64,000 nt of DNA from Hyaloscypha bicolor E. Lineage: Eukaryota; Ascomycota; Leotiomycetes; Helotiales; Hyaloscyphaceae. The position numbers were made by a program, and so were the translations under genes. The DNA is taken from assembly GCF_002865645.1 (NCBI RefSeq), contig NW_020194558.1:2632014-2696013 (forward strand), read 5' to 3'. Shown here in pieces: positions 1 through 14,262 of this stretch (its first letter is position 1; every line of letters begins with the position of its first letter). The notes under the pieces are model-generated. The model made no database searches. It was given only the letters and a program-made list of their open reading frames with translations, and was not told the DNA's origin.

Positions 1-3000
1 TTGGATGGCCGTGTCCAGGAGGCCAAGAGGATGATCCAAATACAACATTGGATGTCGCAGGTCTCTCGCGATGTTATCGACGAAGCAGACTCTATTCTTG
101 CCATCAGAACACAGCTTATATACCCGTCTGGCACCCAAAAGACTGTGGACGGCCATCCGCAGCGATGGTTGGTAGCGGAAGCATTGCTGAGGCAAGTTCG
201 TGGACATCTAGATAGTCTGCACCACGAGTTTCCCCATAGCATTGAGGTTGTGCGGAGACCAGATGGTGGCCTGCCATTTGTGTTCTTCCTCCGTAAAGAT
301 GTCGAGGATAGAATGCTCTCGCTGTTAGTCGACGATATCTATTGGGGACGAACTTCCATACTGCCGGCAGAGATTCCCAAATCTGACCGTGTTCTCATCA
401 AAGCATTTATCTCGGAACCACGAGTGTCCTCAACACTGGCAAAATCGATTGAATATATGTTTCCAGATAAGCCTGCTCTAAAGCAGGTCACATATCTGCT
501 GCGCGGCCTGATCGTACATCGAATACTTCTGATGGCTTTGAAGAAGCGCTGGAATGTCCAGTATGGTCTGCACTCTGCGAGAGACCCCATGGCAGTTCCC
601 TTTACTGCAAAGGGGCAACCATCGGAACAAGCTGAGTGGGGTCATCCTGATGTTGCAATCCTGTTCACATGTCTCGCGTTTTATTACCAAGGTCTAAGCA
701 GTGAGCAATTGCGACAAACCTTGGAACACGTCTCCAAATCAGACGATCCATCACGGACATACGAGCGTTTTTCACAAGATTCAGATCTTCCAGGTTCGCT
801 CCGAATGTGGAATGCAATCAACGTAGATGATGATATCCAGCTTCAAGAACTTTGGAGAAAACTTCATGCTAGGGTGGTTGTGATCGACTACTTCTTGAAC
901 AATCATGTCTTTCCGCGATATGCTCGGCAATTCCACATGAAGCTTCAGGCTTCAGGCTGGGACATCCCGCTATTCTCTGCACAAATTAAAAGCGAATCTA
1001 CTCTCGGAGTTCGATTATCAGCCGAATCAACGGCACTCACAACCGGGTTCAGCGGTACAAATGACTGGAAGAGAATTTTGCCTTTGACCATTTCACAGAA
1101 TGATCTACCAGGACTTTCTCATACCAACGCCGAAGTCTTGTCATATCTCCTGGAGCCCCGAAATCGTGGTTATATACTTGCTGCCGACAACCGTGGAAGG
1201 CATTTATCTGAGGTCGGCCTACTGAATTCAATGAAGATGTGGAAAATTCGAGTCCTTATCGATGCTGGGGCACAAATATTGGAAATGAATAATCGTGATC
1301 TGGTCAAGGCATGGCTGGATATCGACACAGAGGCTCCTGCGGCCGTTTACTTTGGTGACGACAACAGAACTCTTGTGTACTATCGACAAGGGTACTCGAT
1401 ACCTCTTTTGGCGTCAACTTTCGCAGACGATTTGAGCGAGTGTTTAGTGTACCTAGATGAGGCCCACACTCGCGGCACCGACCTGAAGTTGCCTCCCAGA
1501 GCCATTGGAGCACTTACTCTAGGACTTGGTCAGACGAAGGACCACACTGTACAAGGTTGGTTCTCCATCATAGTGTGGTCTTCCCAAACTCAAGTGCCTG
1601 ACTATTCATAGCTGCTATGCGACTACGACAGCTAGGCACAACCCAATCCGTTTTGTTCTTCGCACCTCCAGAAGTCCATCAAAGTATTCTTGATCTGGTT
1701 AAGAAGACTGAGCACGATACAATTACTTCGCACGAAGTTATTTGCTGGCTTCTTGATCAAACCTGTAATGGCATTGAACAACTCTTGCCGCTGTACTATT
1801 CACAAGGCATGGACTTTTGTCGCCGAACCCAGGCCGGGTTAGACAATTCCGACTTTCTTGTTAATACCGAGCAACGCGACGCATACCTTGGTTCGCTGAG
1901 GCAAATCGAGCAGCAATCTCTGGCGCAGCTCTACGGAGTAAGTGCTAAGAAGAAGCCCCCTAGAGCTCTAACTTCGACATCGCCACAAATTCTACCTTTC
2001 ATGAACGAACTCGATTCCCGACGGAAGGCTTTTCAAGACTCTGGGGCGGCTGTACATGCTTCTGCATTACAGGAGGTGGAACAGGAAAGAGAGGTCGCTT
2101 ATGAGGTAAGGCCCAACACGAAGAAACTTCAATACCTCTTGTAGCAATGCCCAACAGCTCTCGGGACATTATACTCCTAAAACTACCTGAAAGAAGTACA
2201 CTGACTTCGATTTCTTGGGAATAGGTTGAAGCCGTTCGCGAAGTCCAGAAGCCAGTGCACTATACCGCACTCGGATTCCCGCCTATACACAGAGATATTC
2301 TGACTTTTGCAACTACCGGAAGACTTACAGCTGATTCGGCGGGGTATGAGCTGGCTTTTGATGCGATGAGCCGAACCTTACTCGGACGCAAATATAATGT
2401 CAGCAGCAATGGAACCTCAGGCAAGCTGTTCATATCCACGGAATTCACACGAACCGTCAAATTTCCCGGTCGGCCGTACGATAATTTCCAGGCAAATACT
2501 CCCTTTATTCAATTCTTTTTAGTCTTAAGCTAATGTTCAATAGCGCTCAGTTAACTGGATTCTCTGGAGCACGGTTTCCGAAGCGGCTTTGGTCATCATC
2601 CCCGAAGAAGTAGAAATTCTTCTTCCAATCGTTAGGATTACAACAGATTCGCCGACATACCTCCTAGCATACGCGGCTCCAGTTACTCGAAGAATGCTGC
2701 ACTTCGGTGACCTGAAATTCTACTCGGTCCCCACCTTACCTCAGGACTGGCAGGCTCCGATGTGGCTGAAGCTTGAGGTAGGAATTTACGCCGGTCGTTT
2801 GTACTTCGACTTCACCGAATACCATTCAACTCTAGACTTCCTAGGCATCCGCCATAATGAAGGCAACCTTGAGATATCTGAAGACACGGACGACGAGGAC
2901 CTTGATAGTTCCATGGGATCAACAAATGTAGAGAAGTCAAAAGTCTTCACCCGCAGACCTTTGACCTTCCTGCAGGAATGGCTCGCAATCCGTCGCAAGG

Positions 3001-3293
3001 GGCAGAATTTCGATCAGACGCCGATGGGATTTATTTGCCAAGGAAAGGTGCTTCTGCAATCTTACCATTTCTTCTCTGAGATGGAGAGCACGATGGCTGT
3101 GAAGAAGGAAGGTGTGGAAAGCAGTCTAGCAACTCCCGGCGGACTACAGGAGGTGGAAGAAGTGGAAGAGGAATTTGAGGATGAAGACCAGGGGGAGATA
3201 ATTCGTCCAGAGGACTTGAAGGAGGACTTCGATGTCAGAAATTTGAACACAGCTGATCAGGTCCTGGATTACGACAAGGATGAGGATGACTAG
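1..3293 (+). CDS. C-terminal part of a giant DUF3638/DUF3645 protein (5' end outside window)
   Basis: Four exons: 1-1555, 1612-2105, 2225-2491 and 2544-3293 (stop TAG), giving 1021 codons that stay in phase. The frame is open at base 1, so the gene enters from outside; family members are about 3000 aa. The hallmark DEAH-like motif YLDEAHTRGTDLKLPP ends exon 1 and joins across the first intron to AAMRLRQLGTTQSVLFF, matching the fungal DUF3638/DUF3645 family, often auto-annotated as ubiquitinyl hydrolase or OTU-type deubiquitinase. The biochemical role is not established from this sequence. Introns 1 and 2 have GT..AG ends; intron 3 (2492-2543) appears to be GC..AG. The C-terminus (about residue 860 on) is acidic (Glu/Asp-rich) and probably disordered. 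The nearest downstream gene starts on the opposite strand. Confidence 0.88.
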
Positions 3294-3861
3294 ACGGAGA
3301 CGAAGTGTGTAAGCAAATGTGGAACGTCCAGAGACGATGTATGAGTAGATATGAGATCATGACTCTTTACGTATCGAGGCTCTGATGAGTCTTGCTCTTA
3401 AGTAAATTGCCGAAATGGAGAAAGCTACTTGCCGAAAGATTTGGGCCCTAGCTGCAGAATTTCAGATGGTTAATGGCTCCCTTGATCTAGGCGCAACAGA
3501 AGTGACCCGAGGCAAAGCCATGTGAGAACGAGAAAGTGGTCGTGTCGATCATAATTCTTTCGAGGATCGGGAGACAAATCTGGATAACTTCCTTGCTACC
3601 TTTGCAAGTTAAAGAGTTGTCCCTTGTCCATAAACCTATTCGAGCAATCAATTACACTTGTGCAATGTGGATATCACACGCAAAAGCCCTCACTTGCCAT
3701 AATTCATATTTCGTGCTTGAGAAAGTTACCTCTCCATTTCCCGACTGACTCTAAAGCCCTCTCATCAATGAAATCCCACCCACCCACTAAGGGCACCCAC
3801 AAGAGGTCTGATACCTCTCATCTCATATCGAGTCCAAACCGAGACCTTGGTACCAAAATGA
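3294..3861. other. Intergenic, convergent 3' ends
   Basis: This lies between the stop of the DUF3638 gene and the stop of the minus-strand hypothetical gene. Short open frames occur on both strands, but none has an ATG, splice context or recognisable composition. I see no RNA gene or repeat. Confidence 0.5.
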
Positions 3862-4638
3862 TCAACGACCCAAGAAATCCACTCCCCCAGAACGCTCAAC
3901 TGAATAACGGCGGTGAGGTGGTCTCTTCCGATGATGGCGATGCGTACTAGAGGAAGATGGAGTCTCATCGTTCATACCGGGCGTTAGACTTTGTGCTAAT
4001 AGTTCTCCGTTCGTACCTTCATCATTTTCCCCATTCGTCTTCCTCTCCTGTTGACCATTCACCACCCCACGCTGCCATTCCAGCACCTCTCCTTCACCAC
4101 TCAAGTTCCCCAAAACAGGCGGCAGATACCCCATCACTATGCCCGGCACATACACGCCTCCCTCAGGCGCTAAGCCTCGGAACCGATTTCTCGGGTCCCG
4201 GACTGGCGTTTGCGGAAGAAGAACACGGGGCGTGGAAAGGAAGATGATGTCGGCTGGACGAGGGAGAGTTAGGTCCCGGATGATTGTTGTGGTTGAGTTG
4301 CGGTTGGGGTGGAGGTCGACGTCACTTAGGAAAGGGAAAGGTTCGGTGACTGGGGTGGGTTAGCCCATATTCATGTGTGGTGTTGGCGAGGGGAGAGGGG
4401 AGAGGGACGCACAAAAATGCTCCCACATGAAGAGATCGATGTGCCATGCTTTATCTGCTTCCGTATAGCCGTTGTACAGAGCGCTGTTGACGACGAGAAG
4501 AACACTGTGGAGATGGTTGTTAAAGTCCTGTGGTCGGGCGCCGCAGTTGATCGCTTTGCGCTTTATGTTGGCAAGGATTGAGATGTATGTGCGAGGGTCT
4601 AAGGAGGGGGAGACAGGCGAGGAAGTGGAAGATGACAT
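3862..4638 (-). CDS. Hypothetical 237-aa protein, two exons
   Basis: ATG at 4638; exons 4413-4638 and 3862-4349 are joined over a 63-nt intron (4350-4412) with a GTGCGT donor, a GCTAAC branch site and a CCCCAG acceptor. The join keeps phase, turning MWEHF into FTEPFPFLSDVDLHPN. The N-terminal half (about residues 15-130) looks folded, with Trp/His-rich helices (for example AWHIDLFMWEHF). The last 80 residues are Ser/Asn/Arg-rich and low complexity. I do not recognise the family. A TATA-like TTTATAAAC lies on this strand at about 4769-4777, roughly 130 bp before the ATG. It is tandem with, and downstream of, the IMP dehydrogenase gene. Confidence 0.6.
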
Positions 4639-5025
4639 GGCCGATGGCTACGGGGGTTGGTGTTACGCTGTGTGACGATTTGGAAGGCCAATGCTTCTAT
4701 GAAATAGGAACATGGAACGAGGGACGACCACTGGGCCTTTTAAAAAGCAAAATATACCATCCGATCGCGTTTATAAATCTCACAATAGCATGCAACGAGA
4801 GGAGTATTTGAAGGGAACGAAATTTACGGCTCATTCACCGAGGAGACAAGAGCATGGATGACTAAAAGCAGATCGATCAACCGCATGAATTCATCGCGAG
4901 CATCTATCCATAGACTCATCAAGCTTGCCAGAAAGCAATCCGCAAGTCCCATCAACTCCAAGAATGACCCGGCATGCCCATTTTTAGTCGCGAAAGCAAC
5001 CGCCCAATCCTCCTGCGAAGGACAT
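4639..5025. other. Intergenic, promoter side of the 237-aa gene
   Basis: This is the gap between the ATG of the hypothetical gene and the stop of IMP dehydrogenase, both on the minus strand. It holds the TATA-like TTTATAAAC (about 4769-4777). The overlapping ORFs here are read-through of the IMP dehydrogenase 3' end. Confidence 0.45.
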
Positions 5026-7638
<2,613 letters not shown>

Positions 7639-10600
7639 ATGTCGTACCGCCATCCCCTTCGACAAACCCAAACAGCCGACTACTCTTCGAACAAAAGGCA
7701 GCCCTCCAACGCATCTACAGTATCCACGGCATACTCGAATTCGTCTGGCGCATTCGAACTCAGCCGCACGAGCACACTCTCTTCAACAAACTCCAGCGCA
7801 TACGTTGGCCACAAACGAGGGCTCAGTGAAGCAACAGGGATGTCTCCTTCTGCCTCTGAGAACAGGAGTTCGCGTGGAAGCCCCCAACCCAGCCCAGAAA
7901 GCCCTTACAAGAGTGTACGGCAATCTCTACGGCCTCTTCCACAGCCGCCAAACCCTTCACCACCAAGCTACGAGAGAATTGGTCAGCATGCAAGAACTCA
8001 GAGTATGGATGTTGCCAAAACCACATACGGAGAATACGCTCCCACTGCAACCCCACGAACATCTTCGATTCGACCCAATTCCATGGTTCTCAGTCGATCC
8101 GATTCTGTCAATCGTGGCCACAGCACACTTCGAAATCATCCCATGCAACATCAGCACAGCCCTTTGACCGCAGCTGATCTGCCACAACTGCAAAAGTCTT
8201 CTACCAGCCAGTTGCGCACGCTATCAAGATTTGCTGAGAGCGCGTCTGCGGAAGAGTTTAATATTACAACACCGGGGCAAGAGGTAGTTGGTCTCCACGG
8301 ACGCCGCAGGTTACAACGCAGCGACACAGTGCGGCCTGGCAAAAACACCGTTGCGTCGAACAAGGGCAGTGGATACAGTTGGGAAGGTCGAAATTGGATG
8401 GACAAGCAAAGACAATTCCTCCAGGCCTACGAATACCTCTGTCACATTGGTGAAGCCAAAGAATGGATTGAGGACATCCTGCAACGAGAAATCCCTCCGA
8501 TTATTCAGCTCGAGGAAGCATTACGAGATGGCGTTACCCTGGCTGAGATTGTTGACGCCTTATATCCTGAGCGGAGAATACGTATCTTTCGTCATCCGAA
8601 GCTTCAATACCGTCATTCGGATAACATTGCGGCCTTCTTCCGATTCCTCGCTGAAGTCGAACTCCCGGACCTCTTTCGATTCGAGCTCATTGATCTGTAT
8701 GAGAAGAAGAACATTCCTAAAGTCATTTATTGCATCCATGCCCTCAGTTGGCTATTGTTCAGGAAAGGTATCGTTGACTTCCGAATCGGAAACCTGGTCG
8801 GACAATTGGAATTTGAACATCACGAGTTGGAGGAAATGCAGAAGGGCTTGGACAGAGCAGGAGTCAGTATGCCAAGCTTTGGGAACATGGGCGCAGATTT
8901 TGGAGTAGAGCCTACCCCCGAACCAGAACCAGTCGAGAGTGAAGAGGACAGAATCCAAAGAGAACTGGGTGAGAATGAACTCGCCATTATTGACCTGCAA
9001 GCCCAGATTCGTGGCGCGGCTGTTCGTATGCGTCTCGGGGACACGATGCAGCGGTTATGGGACTCGGAACAAATGATTGTTGAGCTCCAGTCGAGGATCA
9101 GAGGAGATTTTTCACGCCAAATTGCGGAATACCGGCTCAACATGCGAAGGTTTGCAGTCGATCTCCAAAGTGGCATCCGAGGATTCTTGGTACGGCAGCG
9201 CCAAGCAAATAGGGAATCATTCTGGAAGAGCAGAGAAGGAGACGTTTTAAAACTACAGAACCTGATCAGGGCAAAGAGAGCCCGAGACGAGGTACGCATG
9301 ACGAGATCTCAGTTGCGGCGTGGAGAGCAAGAGGTGGTAGAAGTACAGGCACAGATTCGAGGTTTTCTTTCTCGAAAATCACTGGAAGAACAAAAACGGG
9401 AGACCAAGACTTCTGCTGGGCCAGTCAAGGAGTTGCAAGCCGCGATCAGAGGAATGCTCCTCAGAAAGCTTGTCACTGATGACCACGAAGATCTTGGGCG
9501 CGAAGAGAATTCGATCAGGGCGATACAGGCTTTCTCAAGAGCCTTGCTGACCAGAAACCAGGTTTCTCGGCAAAGAGAAGCACTTCAAGCAGCATCACCG
9601 ATCTGGAGGGCGCTGCAAGCTGTGGCAAGGGGCCAGCTACTTCGAAATTCAATCCATTACAACAAGCAAGAACTCAGAAGCCATAATCCACAGTTTGCAA
9701 CCCTACAAGCGTGCATCCGAGCTGCTGCTGTTCGTCAGGAGGTCGAGGCTACTTTATCCGCGTTACAGAGGGAAGAGTCGTCTGTTTTAGAAATCCAAAA
9801 TCAGATTCGGGGAATGCTACTTCGAAGAAAGGTAGCCGCCGATTACGAAGCACTTGCGGCGCAAACCACGAAGATCACCAAACTACAAGCACTTGGAAGA
9901 GGAAGTCTTCAGCGTCAAAGAACTGGCGCGCTTCTGGACGAACTTCAATCACACAGTGCCGAGATTATCCAACTCCAGGCTCTTTCTCGTGCGGTTCTTC
10001 TTCGAAACGACATTGGAATGGTTTTAGCTGAACTCGATGCCGAGGAAGAATCGATAATTGCCATTCAGGCTGCTGCCAAAGCATGTTTGGTTCGTGCCAA
10101 ATTTGCAGAAAAGCAGCGCTTCTTCAAGCAGAACATGGAAAAGGTTGTGAAGATTCAAAGTTTCGTCCGAGGGCGGCTTCAAGGGGAGGCTTACAAGAGT
10201 CTGACAACCGGCAAAAATCCCCCAGTCAACACAGTCAAGAACTTCGTTCACCTGCTGAATGATAGTGACTTTGACTTCAACGAAGAAATCGAGTTCGAAC
10301 GAATGCGCAAAACAGTTGTTCAACAGGTTCGCCAAAATGAGATGGCTGAGCAATACATTGATCAACTCGATATCAAAATCGCACTGCTAGTCAAGAACAA
10401 GATCACCCTTGACGAGGTTGTTAAGCATCAGAAGAACTTTGGTGGACACTCAGGAAACCTTCTTGTCAACACTACAATGGTTTCTGGCAATCAGTTCGAC
10501 CTGAAAGCTTTGAACAAGAATTCGAGAAAGAAGCTTGAGTCTTACCAGCAACTCTTCTTCACCCTACAGACTCAACCTCAGTACTTGGCACGGCTTTTCA

Positions 10601-12656
10601 AACGAATTCGAGAGCAAGGTACAGCTGAGAGGGACTGCAAGCGTATAGAGACATTGATGATGGGGCTGTTTGGTTATGCACAAAAACGAAGAGAGGAGTA
10701 CTATCTTCTTAAACTGATTGCTCGATCGGCAAAGGAAGAGGTTGATGGCTCAAAATCCATTCAGGAGTACCTGCGAGGAAATTTCTTCTGGAGCAAGCTT
10801 CTGGCCAATTACACCCGATCTCCCAGGGACAGAAAATATTTGCGCGAGCTTCTGGGTCCTATGATCCACACCAATATCGTCGAAGATCCGGCACTTGATC
10901 TCGAGAGCGATCCGATGCAAATATACCGTTCAGCAATCAACAACGAAGAGTTGCGGACAGGACGACCTAGTCAGCGACCACTTGATATCCCTCGGGAGGT
11001 TGCAATCAAGGATCCAGAGACCCGAGACATGTTCATCGATCATTTGCGAGATCTTCGCGAGATCTCAGATCAATTTCTTCTCGCCTTAGAAGCTCTCCTG
11101 CACAGAATGCCATATGGAGTTCGCTATATTTGCCAGCAAATATTTGAAGCTCTTTGCCAGCACTTCCCCCGCGAACCACAACAGAATCTGCTGCAAATTG
11201 CTGGCAATTGGTTGTGGAAATTCTATCTTCAGCCAGCAATGACAGCTCCCGAATCAATGGGCGTGATTGAGAAACAGTTAACGCCGCTCCAAAAGCGCAA
11301 TCTGGGTGAAGTCGCCAAAGTCCTCAGCCAGGTCGCCTTGGGCAGACTATTCGGGGGCGAGAATATCTATCTGCAACCACTCAACGCTTACATCGGAGAT
11401 GCTATTGAGAGAATTAGCATTACCTTCTCCAACATCATCTCTGTACCAGATGCTGAAAGCACTTTCGATATTGACGAATTCAACGATCTTTATGCCAGAA
11501 CGAAGCCGACTCTGTACATTAAAATGGCCGATGTCTTCTCAATACATAGCATGATCGCTGCTGACCTACCTCACATATGTCCCAACCGAGATGATATGCT
11601 TCGAGAAATCGTCCAAGAACTCGGCAGCGCTAAGAACAACGAGACAGAAATGCTGGGAGTCACTTCGACGGAAATCCAAATGACCTTGCATCCAAAACTT
11701 CACGACATCGAGGACCCCGAAGCCGAAATCAAGGCCCTCTTCATGGAAACCAAGCGCTGTATATTATATATTATTCGGGTTCAATCAGGACCAAACCTGA
11801 TGGACATCCTCGTTCGGCCCATTTCCAGGGAAGATGATAGGAAGTGGCACGCATTGCTCCAAGAAGAATTTGCAGAAGGCAGCAGGACCCGTGGAGCGTA
11901 CTCGGATGCAAACACATTGGTTGATATCAAGTCAATGTCTTATAAGGAGCTGAAGAGGACAGCTCTGGAAAATATCATGAGACTGGAGCAATGGGGTCGG
12001 ATTTCGCGGCACAATTTCTACCAAGATATCCTGAATGCAATCGCCTTGGACATTCGGACAAAGAGTCGACGACGAGTGCAGAGACAACGAGAACTTGAAG
12101 GTGTTCGATTGACGCTGGCGAATTTGAATGAGAAGGCAGAATGGCTAGAGTCTCAGCGAAAGAGTTACGACAACTACATTGAGCAAGCTATGATGACTTT
12201 GCAGAAGAAAGGGTAAGAACACATATTCTATCAGATAAATCTGACGCTAACAACCATACTAGCAAAAAACGATTTCTGATGCCCTTCTCCAAGCAATACA
12301 ACCACGAACGGGAGCTTGAAAGATCAGGTAGAAAACCAAAGTTCGGATCCTTCAAATACTCAGTACGGACTTTGTCGGACAAAGGAGTACTCGTTTCGTG
12401 GAAAGGCTACACCGATCGCGAATGGGATAAGATCAATCTTACCATTTCTTGCGATGAGGTCGGTGTATTCTTCATCGAAGGAAGCAAAGGAAGCATTCAA
12501 ATCCCTGGTGCTAGTGCTCAAGTTCCCATGGACTCGCTGCTGGCGGCACAGTTTGCCAATCACCAGTACATGGATTTGTTTGAGGGGTGCATGCGGCTGA
12601 ATGTTAATTTATTCTTGCATTTGTTGTACAAGAAGTTCTATCGCACGGATGGATGA
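7639..12656 (+). CDS. IQG1: IQGAP-family cytokinesis scaffold (Rng2/Iqg1/SepG type)
   Basis: Exons 7639-12212 and 12263-12656 are joined by a 50-nt intron (GGGTAAGA donor, CATACTAG acceptor), giving 1655 aa. Without the splice the RasGAP_C domain is lost. Order of domains: Ser-rich disordered N-terminus (1-250); calponin-homology domain (about 254-375) for F-actin; 14 IQ-like units (about 445-850; LQAQIRG, LQSRIRG, IQNQIRG, KIQSFVRG), the calmodulin/light-chain sites; GAP-related domain (about 975-1275); RasGAP_C (about 1420-1640). The GAP region lacks an arginine finger (NFFWSKLLANYTR) and the FLR motif (KFYLQPAM), as expected of an IQGAP that binds Rho/Cdc42 without GTPase activation. It should act at the septum in actomyosin ring assembly. 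The first ATG in frame is at 7639. Confidence 0.96.
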
Positions 12657-13185
12657 ACAAGACGATCGACAAGAGATGATAGACGAGATGAGGTGTTTGG
12701 GTCTTTCACTGGACATGCTTTCTGCATTATGGCATGGTTATGGCGTCTCGAGTGGATAAGATGGCGAAGACAGGGGAGTATTAGGGGCTATAGTGTTTGT
12801 AGTACATACTTTTCGATTCAGAATGGGTGCCCTATTGATTGGGAGGTCGATATTACTAGGAATATCACGATGAGTCGAACGCCTTTACTCTCAGCTCTGG
12901 ACTTGATTTGCTTCCTTCTCTTTGGTAGGTGGTGTTCGTACTTTCTCTAGACTATATTTTGATGAACCTTTCTGTTGACAACCAGCGAAATGGAAAGCAC
13001 GAGACGACCTCTACGCCTTCCTTCTTAATCACTTCTTCTCATCTCTTGAGGATGTCAATCGAAAGACTCTTCTCCCTCACACACTTCAATCGCATTTCCA
13101 AGCATCGGATCAGAACATCATCCAGACATCGCAACGAACAGATTTCTCGCATCAGGATCAATTCATCTCCGATCAGGCATTGGAA
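12657..13185. other. Intergenic between IQGAP and the GPI-type gene
   Basis: The 3' end of IQGAP and the promoter of the next gene. Pyrimidine-rich stretches precede 13186. No gene-like ORF was found. Confidence 0.45.
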
Positions 13186-14262
13186 ATGATACCTTCTCAA
13201 CAACCTCTCCTACTACTACTCTACTTCGCCAAACCATCCATCGCAACCGCAAACATCATCCAAGCAAACGCACTCAATTTCAATTTCCATCCGACGAACC
13301 CTCCACCGAACATCACAATGCATCCCACACTCAAACTCCGAGCCCCAACCTTCCCCGAAACAACAACAATGCCTCCTCCTCCCGCTCAGCTGCTGCAACA
13401 AAACTCCGCTTGCAACGTTGTAGGACAAGCGATTGCGATCTGCAACACCCTGACTCCAGGCTTCAACACGCTGCAACCGACTGCACAAGCACACTGTCTC
13501 TGCTACTCCAGCACGTCTTGGAGGCCGTCCATCTTCGACAACGCGGTAAAGACATGTGCAGACTACGCCTTCACAGCCGCGCCTGGGGCATACAACCCAC
13601 TCGCAAACCTCGAAGGATTCTGCCAAGGCATCGGCGACGTGAACCAGGAGGACGCTCCTGCTCCGGTCTTCAGTCTAACGACTGTGTACCAGAGCATACA
13701 AAGCTCAGGAATGAGTATGAGCACCAGTATGTCCGCCTTCTCAGGCCAACCCTGCAACGCCGTCAACGCAATGCTAAACGACTGCTCCTCCTCCTCCAAC
13801 GGCTTCTGGAGTCTTCAGCCTAGCGATCGAGCCAAGTGTCTCTGCTACGTTAGCGCAAGCTCGTGGTGCCCTACTGCCTTCGACAATGCGGTGCAGACGT
13901 GTGAGGCGTTTGCGATAACTGCGGCGCCGAGCGTGTATGCTGCTGTTAGTAGCTTGGGAGGATTCTGTGCTGGTGTGGGTGATGTGCTGGCTACTCCTAT
14001 TCCGCCTGCTTCATATTCTGTGGCGACGACGTTGAGTGCCGTTGCTTCTCCGACGCCAAGTCTTGGTCCGAAGTCGACGAAGGGATCGAGTTCTGGAAAT
14101 GGAGGGGTAACGAGCACGACGGATATCGAGACAACAATCACGATTGGAGGAACTCGAGGTACTCAGACGGCAAACAGTGGTGGAGTGAAATTGGAGAGAA
14201 TGAGTGAGGGGCAGGTGGTGGCATTCAGCTTTCTTTGTGCTTTGCTGGTGCTTTTTTTATGA
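13186..14262 (+). CDS. GPI-type, Cys-rich cell-surface protein with duplicated domain
   Basis: 358 aa, single exon. First ATG is at 13186; the frame opens just before it only with TTG. The N-terminus MIPSQQPLLLLLYFAKPSIA is a signal peptide. Two homologous domains follow (about 75-155 and 188-270). Each has the order C-N-x-V, a Cys, the motif A/K-x-C-L-C-Y, F-D-N-A-V-x-T-C, A-A-P and G-F-C-x-G-x-G-D-V. Domain 2 has an extra Cys (SSWCP where domain 1 has TSWRP). A Ser/Thr-rich stalk (about 285-340) leads to a hydrophobic C-terminus (VVAFSFLCALLVLFL) preceded by small residues (NSGG), typical of GPI addition. It is probably attached to the plasma membrane or wall. I do not recognise a named family with certainty. 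Confidence 0.82.
   Translation: MIPSQQPLLLLLYFAKPSIATANIIQANALNFNFHPTNPPPNITMHPTLKLRAPTFPETTTMPPPPAQLLQQNSACNVVGQAIAICNTLTPGFNTLQPTAQAHCLCYSSTSWRPSIFDNAVKTCADYAFTAAPGAYNPLANLEGFCQGIGDVNQEDAPAPVFSLTTVYQSIQSSGMSMSTSMSAFSGQPCNAVNAMLNDCSSSSNGFWSLQPSDRAKCLCYVSASSWCPTAFDNAVQTCEAFAITAAPSVYAAVSSLGGFCAGVGDVLATPIPPASYSVATTLSAVASPTPSLGPKSTKGSSSGNGGVTSTTDIETTITIGGTRGTQTANSGGVKLERMSEGQVVAFSFLCALLVLFL

Noticed and set aside
12212..12216. End of the IQGAP gene at the TAA 12214-12216
   Set aside because: The stop lies inside a GTAAGA donor; splicing restores the RasGAP_C domain up to 12656.
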